The notes: generated by a model not told the origin, from the letters alone. 31,569 nucleotides of DNA from CAYYYP01 sp964475985 (GCA_964475985.1 CAYYYP010000041.1:1-31569), one strand, 5' to 3'. Counted from the stretch's first letter, positions 1-8,100 are shown. Program-made: numbers and translations.

Positions 1-339
1 CTGCAGTGGGCGGAAAATCAATGGGTCACATTTGCGGCTAGCGCAGTGATGGCCCATTGGAATTTCCACGGCCAAGGAGGGCAATTTTTGCCGGATTTGG
101 AGTTTCAATCGGAACAAAGTTTCCAAAAAAATTTCTCAATCAATAAAAAAGTGCTTGCGGCTGGTTCATGTAATGAGAGTTCAAGCTGGGTACGGCATTC
201 CCATTTTCAATTTTGGACGTCCCTACGTAACCGTCATTGCACGAAATTCAGGATTTTATTTTTTGTGGCTCAGCCGGACACAACTCCTCCCATAATTGAA
301 ATGGTGCGGTTATTTTACGAGAAAAAACCCGTGTTATAA
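1..339 (+). CDS. C-terminal part of an unrecognised protein, cut by the window edge
   Basis: Frame 1 is open from the first base to a TAA at 337-339, 112 codons without a stop, so a gene that begins before the window is likelier than a complete gene starting at the internal ATG at 46. By chance such an open run is expected only rarely at this base composition. The visible sequence is rich in Phe, Gln and Asn and ends in PPIIEMVRLFYEKKPVL. I see no signal peptide, membrane segment or known motif. The stop lies 7 bases before the ATG of the HNH gene, which fits co-transcription. I do not recognise the family, and a spurious open frame remains possible. Confidence 0.4.
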   Translation: MQWAENQWVTFAASAVMAHWNFHGQGGQFLPDLEFQSEQSFQKNFSINKKVLAAGSCNESSSWVRHSHFQFWTSLRNRHCTKFRILFFVAQPDTTPPIIEMVRLFYEKKPVL

Positions 340-346
340 GCTGAAA

Positions 347-1276
347 ATGGATCAACGCCCGAATCGATTTCTACTCTCAAAAATGAAGGATGATGAACTT
401 TTAAATCAAACCAATGCGCTAGTTAAAAATGAGCGAGCCGTTACCGCTGAAATTTTAAATGCCATCAATGAAATAGAACTGAGGCGATTGCATCTTTTGC
501 GTGGGTTTTCAAGCCTCCATGAATTTCTTGTTAAAAGTTTGGGTTACTCGGATGGCGCAAGTCATAGGCGCATTTCCGCGGCGAGGCTGCTTAAGGCAGT
601 GCCCGAAGTCATTTCTTCCATCAATGATGGTTCCGTGAATCTTACCACCGCCGCACCCCGACCTGAAGCGGTAAGACAAGTCATGGCGCAGGGCCGTTCC
701 AGCACCCAGGAATTTAATTTAGAAGTGCGGATTCAAATCACGCCTGAACTTCAAAAAAAATTGACTCGTCTGAGGGAGATCTTTAGTCACCATAAAGATG
801 CTTTAGGTGGTTACGGGGATCTCATGGAACTTATGGCTGATGAGCTTTTAAAGAAAGCCGACCCATTGGAGAAGAAAACTTCTCCAGTGAATCCTACTAA
901 AAGCTACGAGACGAAACCCAATCTGACTTCTCCAAAGAAGTCCCAGCCTGCAGAATCACCTCAAGGACAAAACATTCAAGCAGATGCCTGCGTGGCTGAG
1001 CCTCTGCGGACGACAACTGCAGGGAACTCCTCGCGATACATTCCGGTGAACATCAAAAATGAAATTTACCAGCGCGACGAAGCCCAATGCAGCTATGTTG
1101 ATCCTCAATCTAAAAGACAATGTGGCTCCAAACGCTTTCTTAATATTGATCACATCACACCCTTGGCAGTCGGAGGCAAAACGTCCTTAGGAAACTGCCG
1201 CCTTCTTTGCGCAGCTCACAACCAGCTTGCGGCGATTCANNNNNNNNNNGTTATGGGCACTTACCTAAAATTATAG
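347..1276 (+). CDS. HNH endonuclease-type protein, interrupted by an assembly gap
   Basis: The protein has a helical N-terminal domain (ELLNQTNALVKNERAVTAEI, then a GFSSLHEFLVKSLGYSDGASHRRISAARLL-type stretch) and a C-terminal HNH nuclease domain. The latter shows a Cys at CSYVDP, IDHITPLAVGG, and GNCRLLCAAHN, which supply the His, Asn and His of the motif. The arrangement resembles the abundant HNH proteins of Bdellovibrio-like bacteria. The ATG at 347 is preferred. A TTG at 296 would overlap the preceding frame, and the ATG at 383 is an alternative nearer the usual family start. The linker between the two domains looks short compared with relatives I remember. Ten Ns fall after the HNH core, but the frame continues to a plausible end (VMGTYLKL, TAG). 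Mobile, defence or solitary nuclease roles are all possible. Confidence 0.72.
   Translation: MDQRPNRFLLSKMKDDELLNQTNALVKNERAVTAEILNAINEIELRRLHLLRGFSSLHEFLVKSLGYSDGASHRRISAARLLKAVPEVISSINDGSVNLTTAAPRPEAVRQVMAQGRSSTQEFNLEVRIQITPELQKKLTRLREIFSHHKDALGGYGDLMELMADELLKKADPLEKKTSPVNPTKSYETKPNLTSPKKSQPAESPQGQNIQADACVAEPLRTTTAGNSSRYIPVNIKNEIYQRDEAQCSYVDPQSKRQCGSKRFLNIDHITPLAVGGKTSLGNCRLLCAAHNQLAAIXXXXVMGTYLKL
1240..1249. other. Assembly gap (10 N)
   Basis: Ten consecutive N bases lie within the last codons of the HNH gene. The reading frame is the same on both sides, but a gap of exactly 10 may be a nominal scaffold spacer, so the true length of the gene end is unknown. Confidence 0.99.
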
Positions 1277-1453
1277 AGTTCATAACGAATCCAATAGCTT
1301 GAATTTCCGGAATCAACCGACGAAAACGCTGAATGGTTTCGATCTCAAGAACTGCGTGGGCCCCTGAGGAGCACCAAGAAACGACGCCTTAAGCCTAAAG
1401 CTTCCGCGCTAGCCTTGCACTTCCCGGCCCATTTAAGTTACTACCTACCCCTT

Positions 1454-3451
1454 ATGGAACTTCACTTACCGCCTGAGGCCCTAACCGCCGTTTCATCGCT
1501 AAAAGCCCTTTCCCCGATTCGGCGCTTACCTAAAAATGTTGCGGAAAAAATTGCGGCGGGAGAAGTTGTTGAACGGCCTTTTTCAGTAGTGAAGGAACTC
1601 GTCGAAAACTCCTTGGACGCAGGTGCTAGCACCGTCGAAATTAGTTTAGAAACTGGTGGCCTTCGCTTGATCCAGGTCACGGACGATGGGCATGGCATTG
1701 CGGCCGATGAACTGCCCCTTTCCTTGGAACGTCACGCGACTAGCAAAATAGAAAATATTGATGACCTGTGGAAACTGTCCACCATGGGCTTTAGGGGCGA
1801 GGCTTTGGCCAGCATCAGCTCCATCTCGCGCTTCACCTTAGAATCCCGTCGTGACGGACAAACCGGACGACGTCTCCTGTTGGAGGGCGGAGAAATCATA
1901 AAGGATGAAATTGTTGAAATAGGGGCAACCAACTCAAGCGGAACTAAAATCACGGTGGAACATCTTTTCTACAACGTTCCGGCCAGATTAAAATTCGCCA
2001 AAAGCAAAGCATCGGAAGCCATGGCGGTACGCGATCTTTTAGAACGTATTGCGCTTTCATGGCCGAAAGTTTCCTTTCACCTTGAAGTTGATTCGCGGCA
2101 AACCTTAAACTTGCCCGCTGTTCAGACGGCGGAAGACCGCGTGGCCCAGGTCCTCGATTCCGCTCCGGAAAATTTGCGGGAGTTTCAGAGTCAGTATCAT
2201 TCCATCCAAGTGCGGGGCTGGTTTGACGATGCCATTCGCGGGAAAAATTCAAAACAGATCTATTTAAGCGTCAATCAGCGCATGGTTAAGGACAAACTTT
2301 TGCTTCAGGCCGTACAGGTCGCCTTACGACCCCTTATGATGGAAGGCGAATACCCACGCCTATACTTAGATATTATTTTGCCGGCCCAATCCGTGGATGT
2401 AAACGTACATCCCGCAAAAACAGAAATTCGTTTTGAAAAACCCCAGGACGTTTTTCAACTCATTCAAATCGCACTTGCTCCACTCGCCCGCCGTACCGGC
2501 CCTCAACCCTATAAAGTTGAGCTTGCGGGCAGCTCAGCGGGCGGTGCTCCAACTCTGTTAGGAAGTGCTTTTCGTCCGCAAGCAAGTGAACCCTCTTCTA
2601 GAGCATACGACACAAACTACAAACAGGAATCATTGATGATTGCCGCCGAACCGCTTTTCAATACGAAATTTTTTGTTGATCAAGTGCCCCAGGCGCACAC
2701 GTCGGTGCCACAGCAAGTCGCGACGATAGGTTCCGAGCCGGATTCAAGTCTACCCACTGCGGAATATACCGCAACTCCGCACGTGGCTCATTCCTCTCTG
2801 GAGACCGAGCTCCCATCGCACCTTTCACAAGAACAATCCCCAGAAGTAGAGCAAGCCGCGCCTTATCACTACATAGGCCAACTCAAAAATACGTATCTCC
2901 TTTTCCAAGATGAGACCGGTATGATTCTCATCGATCAACACGCCGCCCATGAACGCATCCGTTATGAGAAAATCAAAACTGACTTTTTCCACCGCGGCCT
3001 AAAATCCCAGCCCTTGCTCATAAGCCTTACGGTAAAAACTAAACCAGAAATATTGTCCGTCGTGCTTGACGCTCCAGAACTTTTCGCGAAGCTTGGTTTT
3101 GAAATAGAAGCGTTTGGTGATCAAGACCTATTGGTGCGCGCCATTCCGGAAAACCTAGATGTTGTGCAAGCGAGGGAAGTGTTGAATGCATTACTCGTGG
3201 CCCTCCAAGATTCTGACTCCTCTCTACCAGATGACCCCACCATACTTAGTCCTAAGCTAGAACGTTTGCTTTCCACGGCGGCTTGTCACTCAAGCATTCG
3301 GGCAGGGCAAACCCTTTCCCGACAGGAAGCATTATCTCTGGTCACTCAAATGCATTCCACGAAATCTGCCAACCATTGCCCACACGGAAGGCCAGCAACA
3401 TTGCGCTTGGAATTTAGTGAAATTGAAAGCCTCTTTAAGAGGAAAGTTTAG
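1454..3451 (+). CDS. mutL: DNA mismatch repair protein MutL (endonuclease-type)
   Basis: MutL couples mismatch recognition by MutS to strand removal. The GHKL ATPase domain is complete: IAAGEVVERP, KELVENSLDAG with catalytic Glu48 and Asn52, DDGHGI (Asp77), RHATSKI, and GFRGEAL at 111-117. A low-complexity linker (about residues 350-470) leads to a C-terminal dimerisation domain. This carries the metal-binding endonuclease motif DQHA(x)2E(x)4E at residues 494-505, plus ACH at 610-612 and CPHGRP at 642-647. It is therefore a nicking MutL of the kind used without MutH/Dam strand discrimination. The ATG at 1454 is chosen over a TTG at 1415. Neither has a clear ribosome site, and about 20 residues precede the usual start of the domain. 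The stop overlaps the GTG of miaA by one base, so translation is probably coupled. Confidence 0.97.
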   Translation: MELHLPPEALTAVSSLKALSPIRRLPKNVAEKIAAGEVVERPFSVVKELVENSLDAGASTVEISLETGGLRLIQVTDDGHGIAADELPLSLERHATSKIENIDDLWKLSTMGFRGEALASISSISRFTLESRRDGQTGRRLLLEGGEIIKDEIVEIGATNSSGTKITVEHLFYNVPARLKFAKSKASEAMAVRDLLERIALSWPKVSFHLEVDSRQTLNLPAVQTAEDRVAQVLDSAPENLREFQSQYHSIQVRGWFDDAIRGKNSKQIYLSVNQRMVKDKLLLQAVQVALRPLMMEGEYPRLYLDIILPAQSVDVNVHPAKTEIRFEKPQDVFQLIQIALAPLARRTGPQPYKVELAGSSAGGAPTLLGSAFRPQASEPSSRAYDTNYKQESLMIAAEPLFNTKFFVDQVPQAHTSVPQQVATIGSEPDSSLPTAEYTATPHVAHSSLETELPSHLSQEQSPEVEQAAPYHYIGQLKNTYLLFQDETGMILIDQHAAHERIRYEKIKTDFFHRGLKSQPLLISLTVKTKPEILSVVLDAPELFAKLGFEIEAFGDQDLLVRAIPENLDVVQAREVLNALLVALQDSDSSLPDDPTILSPKLERLLSTAACHSSIRAGQTLSRQEALSLVTQMHSTKSANHCPHGRPATLRLEFSEIESLFKRKV

Positions 3452-4374
3452 TGCCAAAACTCATTGCGCTACTTGGTTGTACTGCATCGGGAAAATCTGA
3501 CCTCGCTTTGGCTTTGGCCAAAAAAACCAACGCCCACATCATCAGTTGCGATTCGCTTTTGGTTTATCGCGATATGAATATCGGCACCGCAAAACCAACG
3601 GGCGAGGAATTAAGGCAGGCACCGCATCACCTCATTGATTTAGTGAACGCCAATGAAAATTTTACGGCCGGAGATTATGTGCGTTTCGTCCGCCCCATCC
3701 TTGACGATCTCGTAAGTCGTGATATCCCGGCCATCATTGTGGGTGGCACGGGGTTTTACCTTCGAGCCTTGCTTTACGGAATTTGGGACGCGCCAGCTAC
3801 CGATCAGGAATTCAGAATCTCGGCGGAAGCCCAGAGCTCAGAAAACCTCTTTGAACTTTTGCGTTTAAAAGACCCAGAATATGCAGCAAAGACCGATGGT
3901 CATGATCGGTACCGCGTCATAAGAGCTCTAGAAATCATTCACATTACCGGAGAACCCTTAAGCCAAAGACTAGCTCAAGCGAAACCACTCAATCCCTTGC
4001 CCTATCCATGCCCGGTCTTGGGCCTAAGGCGTTCACCCGCCGAACTAGAACAACGGATCAAAACTCGCACCCAGAAGATGTTTGCGGCGGGCCTAGTGGA
4101 AGAAGTCAAAGCGCTGAAAAATAAATACCCCGAACGGCCCAAAAGCCTAAAAAGCATTGGTTACGTTGAGACGCTAGCTTTCCTCGACGGTGAAATGACG
4201 CTTCCCGAATGCGAGGAGCGGGTCTTTATTTCGACCCGTCAACTCGCGAAAAAACAACGCACTTTTTTTAATTCATTTTTTAAGGTGCCGCCCCATGAAG
4301 TGGAATGGTTTGATTTTCCCACCCAAGAAGAAGAGCTTTTCAAGCGCGCGCTGGGCGTACTAGAATCAGACTAG
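3451..4374 (+). CDS. miaA: tRNA dimethylallyltransferase MiaA
   Basis: MiaA transfers a dimethylallyl group from DMAPP to N6 of adenosine-37 in tRNAs that read UNN codons. The 307-residue length is normal. The P-loop GCTASGKS is at residues 9-16 (Cys replaces the usual Pro). DSLLVYRDMNIGTAKP at 34-49 corresponds to the DSMQVYRxLDIGTAKP signature, and VGGTGFYLRAL follows. The C-terminal region has RQLAKKQRTFFNSF, the usual RQ-KRQ-TWF-like block. The start is a GTG whose G is the last base of the mutL TAG. Pairing of miaA with mutL is widespread in bacteria. Confidence 0.97.
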   Translation: MPKLIALLGCTASGKSDLALALAKKTNAHIISCDSLLVYRDMNIGTAKPTGEELRQAPHHLIDLVNANENFTAGDYVRFVRPILDDLVSRDIPAIIVGGTGFYLRALLYGIWDAPATDQEFRISAEAQSSENLFELLRLKDPEYAAKTDGHDRYRVIRALEIIHITGEPLSQRLAQAKPLNPLPYPCPVLGLRRSPAELEQRIKTRTQKMFAAGLVEEVKALKNKYPERPKSLKSIGYVETLAFLDGEMTLPECEERVFISTRQLAKKQRTFFNSFFKVPPHEVEWFDFPTQEEELFKRALGVLESD

Positions 4375-4383
4375 GAATAGAAA

Positions 4384-5229
4384 ATGGAAGAAAACAAAGA
4401 ACTACGCATCATCATCCTCTCCGATGGCACCGGTGAAACGGCATCTCAAATCACGAAGGCCGCCATGGTGCAGTTTTCCGAAAAACAAGTTTACTTCACG
4501 CGTTACAAAAATATTCGCACCAAAGCTCAGGTAGAAGCCATTTTTGATGAAGCGGCCATTCACCATGACATGGTGGTGTATTCCATCGTTTCGCCAGAGC
4601 TAAGAGATTACATTGCGCAAAAAGCCTTGGATAAAAAAGTTCCCGCCATCGACCTCATGGGTCCGCTCCTTGGCGCCATGGCTATGTTTTTTGGAATGGC
4701 ACCTAAGTCACTACCGGGGCTTTTTCACCAGGTGAATGATCGTTATTTCCGGCGTATTGCGGCCATGGAATATACCATCGCCCATGATGACGGACGCGAC
4801 CTCACGGGCCTGGATACCGCCGACATCATCATCATCGGAGTTTCCCGAACTTCTAAAACTCCGCTTTCCATGTACTTGAGCCACCAAGGATGGAAGGTTG
4901 CCAATATTCCCATCATTAAGGGATACGAGCTTCCGAAAGAAATTCTTGAGGCGGAGCAACGCAAAATCATTGGTCTCACCATAAGTGCCGACACGCTTTC
5001 CACCATCCGCCGCGCGCGCCTGGAGCGTCTTGGTCAAAACGACGGGGGAGATTACGCCTCAATGGATTTAGTTTTAGACGAGATTGATTACGCCGATCAA
5101 ATTTTTCGCCGCAACAAACGTTGGCCCGTTTTCAACGTGACGGGTAAGGCCCTGGAAGAAACAGCCTCAGAGATTATTAAAGTCATGGTGGCGAGGCGCA
5201 AGCAAATGGGACTTTCGATTCCGGATTAA
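4384..5229 (+). CDS. ppsR: Pyruvate,phosphate dikinase / PEP synthase regulatory protein (DUF299, PpsR type)
   Basis: Members of this family are bifunctional ADP-dependent kinases and Pi-dependent pyrophosphorylases. They switch PEP synthase or PPDK off and on by phosphorylating a threonine next to the catalytic histidine. The N-terminal IIILSDGTGETA block, the P-loop GVSRTSKT at residues 152-159, and SKTPLSMYLSHQGWKVANIP are diagnostic; 281 residues is the usual length. The start ATG has an AGGA ribosome site 8 bases upstream and lies 9 bases after miaA, so it is the third gene of the mutL-miaA run. Whether the target is PEP synthase or PPDK cannot be told, because neither gene is in the window. 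Its stop overlaps the stop of the opposite gene in a TTAA palindrome. Confidence 0.95.
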   Translation: MEENKELRIIILSDGTGETASQITKAAMVQFSEKQVYFTRYKNIRTKAQVEAIFDEAAIHHDMVVYSIVSPELRDYIAQKALDKKVPAIDLMGPLLGAMAMFFGMAPKSLPGLFHQVNDRYFRRIAAMEYTIAHDDGRDLTGLDTADIIIIGVSRTSKTPLSMYLSHQGWKVANIPIIKGYELPKEILEAEQRKIIGLTISADTLSTIRRARLERLGQNDGGDYASMDLVLDEIDYADQIFRRNKRWPVFNVTGKALEETASEIIKVMVARRKQMGLSIPD

Positions 5230-6251
5230 CGACTTATGATCCGTGGTTCAGGATCCCTTTGCCGTACACTCCACGACGGCCTTAAGTTGGGCCGCAAACG
5301 AAAAAACCTGACGATATTTTCTGGCGCCATTCGATAAGGACCGCCTTGATAAAACTGATAGCGATAAATCAAATGGGGAGTCACCGCATCGCCACTTAAA
5401 GTTTCCCCCGTTTGTTCATCACGAATCGTGTACTCCCAGTTCGCAAAAATTTCATCGTTGAAGGGGCTGCCCTGGACTCCACCGTGACCGCCAATCCAAC
5501 CACTACGATGATTTCCACGTTCAGAAAAATAAGCCCCACCCATATCTTTGCCAACGATGGAATATCGCCGCCCTTGAAATGTGAAATTCACGACACGCTC
5601 ACCGTTGCTGTCGCGAAGCATCCTCTGTCCCGTCGAGACGGCGCGTTCGTAAGTGTTCAGGGCAAACAATAGCGGTTCGGCCACCCGTTGATGGTTCGTA
5701 TGCAAAACATCTCTGACTGCGTGATTGTCCGCCAAAAGTATCTCTTGTAAACCCTGGCCAGGAAGTAGTTGGCCGTGCCCAGATTTTCTCAAGTAATGGT
5801 AAGTGTCCTCCTGATCAAACGGATGACCTGATTGATACCCTTCCGTCTTTGACCTTTCATGTGACGTTCCTCCCCCGCCCCGCATTCGCCGTTCTAGCGT
5901 TGCAATGGAAAGCCCCGTCATTTGCGTCATATTTTTAATCACATCATCCGAATTGCTCCGCCCCACCACAAACACATTTCTTCCATCCTCAAATAAATCT
6001 GACTGATAAACATACTCCGAAGGTATGGTTTGAGTTTCGTCGGCCACACGATGGTACGGCGCTATAGCAATAGGAATCGGAGTATCGTTGGGACCGCTAC
6101 GAATAACTTCCGTGTGGCGGCTGGCTCTACCAGCCCCCGTTTCACCACCGGTTGATTGGTCCCGAAGCGACTCAATGAAACATAGGAGTTCATCCGCGCG
6201 GGCTGCGGTCGACCAAATCCCTACAATCATAATGATAATAAATAGACGCAT
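5226..6251 (-). CDS. Secreted protein of unknown function
   Basis: The first 19 residues (MRLFIIIMIVGIWSTAARA, then DEL) are a signal peptide with an A-x-A cleavage site, so the product should be exported as a soluble periplasmic or extracellular protein of about 322 residues. The body is polar and rich in Arg, Gly and His, with a Gly-rich MRGGGGTSHERS stretch near residue 125. It has no second membrane segment and no catalytic motif that I recognise. I cannot assign a function. No clear Shine-Dalgarno precedes the ATG. A large inverted repeat begins 32 bases upstream, so its promoter must lie within or beyond that element. The gene ends tail to tail with ppsR, sharing 4 bases. Confidence 0.75.
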   Translation of the reverse strand: MRLFIIIMIVGIWSTAARADELLCFIESLRDQSTGGETGAGRASRHTEVIRSGPNDTPIPIAIAPYHRVADETQTIPSEYVYQSDLFEDGRNVFVVGRSNSDDVIKNMTQMTGLSIATLERRMRGGGGTSHERSKTEGYQSGHPFDQEDTYHYLRKSGHGQLLPGQGLQEILLADNHAVRDVLHTNHQRVAEPLLFALNTYERAVSTGQRMLRDSNGERVVNFTFQGRRYSIVGKDMGGAYFSERGNHRSGWIGGHGGVQGSPFNDEIFANWEYTIRDEQTGETLSGDAVTPHLIYRYQFYQGGPYRMAPENIVRFFRLRPNLRPSWSVRQRDPEPRIISR

Positions 6252-6282
6252 GTCGCATACTTGTCGGTATTTCGCTTGGAAG

Positions 6283-6408
6283 CTGAAGCATGTCCGCCAT
6301 AAAAATATCCCTCAAGGGGACGCGCATCCTGCGCTACACACGCATGGGAACCGTCATCCTGACGCGTGAGTCCCCTTGAGGGATATTTTTATGGCGGACA
6401 TGCTCCAG
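6283..6408. repeat. Large near-perfect inverted repeat (38/39-base arms, 48-base loop region)
   Basis: The arm 6287-6321 (AGCATGTCCGCC...AGGGGAC) is the exact reverse complement of 6370-6404. Allowing one mismatch extends the arms to 6283-6321 and 6370-6408. Between them lie 48 bases holding two smaller hairpins. The element fills most of the space between the pilI-like gene (stop at 6440) and the secreted-protein gene (start at 6251). It has no T-run typical of an intrinsic terminator and no obvious target-site duplication. It may be a miniature mobile or REP-like element, a structured RNA, or a strong hairpin insulating the two transcripts. Confidence 0.95.
6322..6364. repeat. Twin mini-hairpins with a shared ATCCT core inside the inverted repeat
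   Basis: GCGCATCCTGCGC (6322-6334) and CGTCATCCTGACG (6352-6364) each form a 5-bp stem around the loop TCC. They have the same A-TCC-T centre but different, self-compensating stems. With the outer arms they would give a branched structure. Confidence 0.85.
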
Positions 6409-6439
6409 GCCACCAAAGAAGTGGGGCAATTTCTGCCGA

Positions 6440-7240
6440 TCAAATATCCTTCTTCCAGAAAACCAAGCTTGTTAGGCAAAGCATGAGAATTACGAAGCTC
6501 ATTCCGTAGAAGAACGCATGTCTAATTTCCGCGAACGGAATGGGTATGTGATGCGAAAACTCACTTAAGCGACTGAGCACCGTGAAATCGGGAAGTACCT
6601 TAAGCAGCGTTATGAAAATTTTGTTGCCCGTTCCGGCATCGGGGAAGATGCGGTAGAGCGTTGCACTTAAGTCATCCATGGCGTGACCAATGAACCAGAA
6701 ACTTACGCTAAAAATGGTAGCCAGTGCTGCAGTAGTGAAACTTGAGAAAAACATGGCTAGCCCGAGCAGCATTAAAAATTCCATGATCTGCAAAAGCGGC
6801 GCAAATATAAGTTGTTTGGTGGCTACGCCCCCCAAAAATTTAAATGCTAAGAAAACCACAAAGTACATGCCGACGCTGTTTAAAATGATGACTGCGCCAG
6901 CACCTAAAAACCGTCCAAGCACATATTCCGGCCTGGAGATGGGTTTCGTGAGCACCAGGTGCGCCGTACGATCGCGCATATCTTTTGAAATGAGGCCAGC
7001 TCCAAGAATCACGGCCGAGAGACAACTCGCGAGAAACACTCCAGCTAAACCAAAATCTAGGGCTAAGCGTGAAGGCTCGTAGAAAGAAAGCTTTGCGATG
7101 GCAAAGCTCAAAACGATGATGAGTCCACTGAATACCACGGTCATCCACAACACCTTCTCGTGGAAAAACTCCTGGGCGCTAATCTGGGCCATGTAAAAAA
7201 CGGAGGCTCCGGGATTTTTTTTACGTTGGGGTGCACTCAT
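6440..7240 (-). CDS. pilI: ABC-2 type permease, PilI-like
   Basis: This 266-residue membrane protein has about six hydrophobic segments. They include VVFSGLIIVLSFAIAKL after residue 30, GLAGVFLASCLSAVILGAGL, GAVIILNSVGMYFVVFLAF and a final SFVILMLCLTSLVFW. The LVLTKPISRPEYVLGRF block between helices is typical of NosY/ABC-2 permeases. Its ATG overlaps the stop of the ATPase gene (TAATG), so the two are translationally coupled. Position directly after pilC, a TPR-like protein and the ATPase matches M. xanthus pilG-pilH-pilI, where the transporter is needed for pilus assembly. The pil assignment rests on this context; the permease class is seen in the sequence. Confidence 0.82.
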   Translation of the reverse strand: MSAPQRKKNPGASVFYMAQISAQEFFHEKVLWMTVVFSGLIIVLSFAIAKLSFYEPSRLALDFGLAGVFLASCLSAVILGAGLISKDMRDRTAHLVLTKPISRPEYVLGRFLGAGAVIILNSVGMYFVVFLAFKFLGGVATKQLIFAPLLQIMEFLMLLGLAMFFSSFTTAALATIFSVSFWFIGHAMDDLSATLYRIFPDAGTGNKIFITLLKVLPDFTVLSRLSEFSHHIPIPFAEIRHAFFYGMSFVILMLCLTSLVFWKKDI

Positions 7241-8100
7241 TAACGGTTACCTCCACTCATGAAATAACCTTGATCGATCTCCGGATAGGTTTTTTGCACC
7301 GAGAGCAGTTCTTCTCGGTTTTCTAGAGCAGTTTTGAGTTCCGTTAGTAGGTCTTTGCTCAAAACCTCTTTTTCCCGCGCGCCACCGTTCGACTTAAAAC
7401 AAATCCGGTAAGCGGAATCCGTGTCCTTCAACTGAAAGTGTTTGAGTTCGCCATGACTTAAAAAACAAAGCGCGCCCGTAAGTTCTTCTACGTCATCTAC
7501 GGAGTGGGTGGAAAAAAATATGGTTTTCCCGGTCGCTAAAACTTCCCGCAGGATATTTTTTAAATCCCGCCGACCCGATGGGTCGAGACCGCTCATAGGC
7601 TCATCAAGGATCAGGAGATCCGGATCATGTAGCAGCGCTTGGGCTAAACCCACTCGCTGAAGCATACCTTTCGAATAGGACTTCATTTGCAGCAGTCTAC
7701 CCTTTCCGAGCTCAACCCTGGCTAAGGCTTCCTGAACTTTTTGTTTCAACGTTGCGCCCGTCAGGCCCTGGAGCCTGCCGCTAAATTTCAAAAACTCCTC
7801 ACCCGTCAAAAACCCGTGATAATAAGGCCTTTCTGGCATGTATCCGATGCGAGTCCGAACGGCAGCGTCTTCCGGAGATACGCCAAAAACCGAGATACTT
7901 CCCCGATTGGGCCTAAGCAGCCCTACCAAACATTTAATTAAAGTCGTTTTTCCAGAACCATTAGGACCAAGAAAAGCCAAGGATTCACCCGGAAACACTT
8001 TTAAATTGATGTCGCGCAAGACTTCCTTTTTTTTCGTAAGAGAGGAAAAAACTTTTGAAAGATTTTTTACTTCAAGGGCCGGCAGGTTTTTATTTTCCAT
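7240..8100 (-). CDS. pilH: ABC transporter ATPase, PilH-like
   Basis: This is a complete ABC ATPase of 286 residues. Walker A is GPNGSGKT at 45-52, the signature is YSKGM at 142-146, and Walker B is LLILDEP at 162-168. The D-loop GLD and the switch histidine in STHS (His199) follow. The YSKGMLQRVGLAQAL form is common in ATPases that pair with ABC-2 permeases. Beyond about residue 215 there is a family-variable C-terminal extension. The gene overlaps the preceding gene by 11 bases and the permease by 1. It should energise the permease encoded next; substrate unknown. The pilH name is inferred from synteny with the Myxococcus pilus cluster. Confidence 0.87.
   Translation of the reverse strand: MENKNLPALEVKNLSKVFSSLTKKKEVLRDINLKVFPGESLAFLGPNGSGKTTLIKCLVGLLRPNRGSISVFGVSPEDAAVRTRIGYMPERPYYHGFLTGEEFLKFSGRLQGLTGATLKQKVQEALARVELGKGRLLQMKSYSKGMLQRVGLAQALLHDPDLLILDEPMSGLDPSGRRDLKNILREVLATGKTIFFSTHSVDDVEELTGALCFLSHGELKHFQLKDTDSAYRICFKSNGGAREKEVLSKDLLTELKTALENREELLSVQKTYPEIDQGYFMSGGNR

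Noticed and set aside
46..339. Complete 97-residue gene starting at the ATG at 46
   Set aside because: The frame is open to the left edge, so a truncated longer gene is likelier, and no ribosome site precedes this ATG.
5238..5255. GATCC/GGATC hairpin as a terminator for ppsR
   Set aside because: Only a 5-bp stem with an 8-base loop and no U tract, and it lies in the coding region of the opposite gene.
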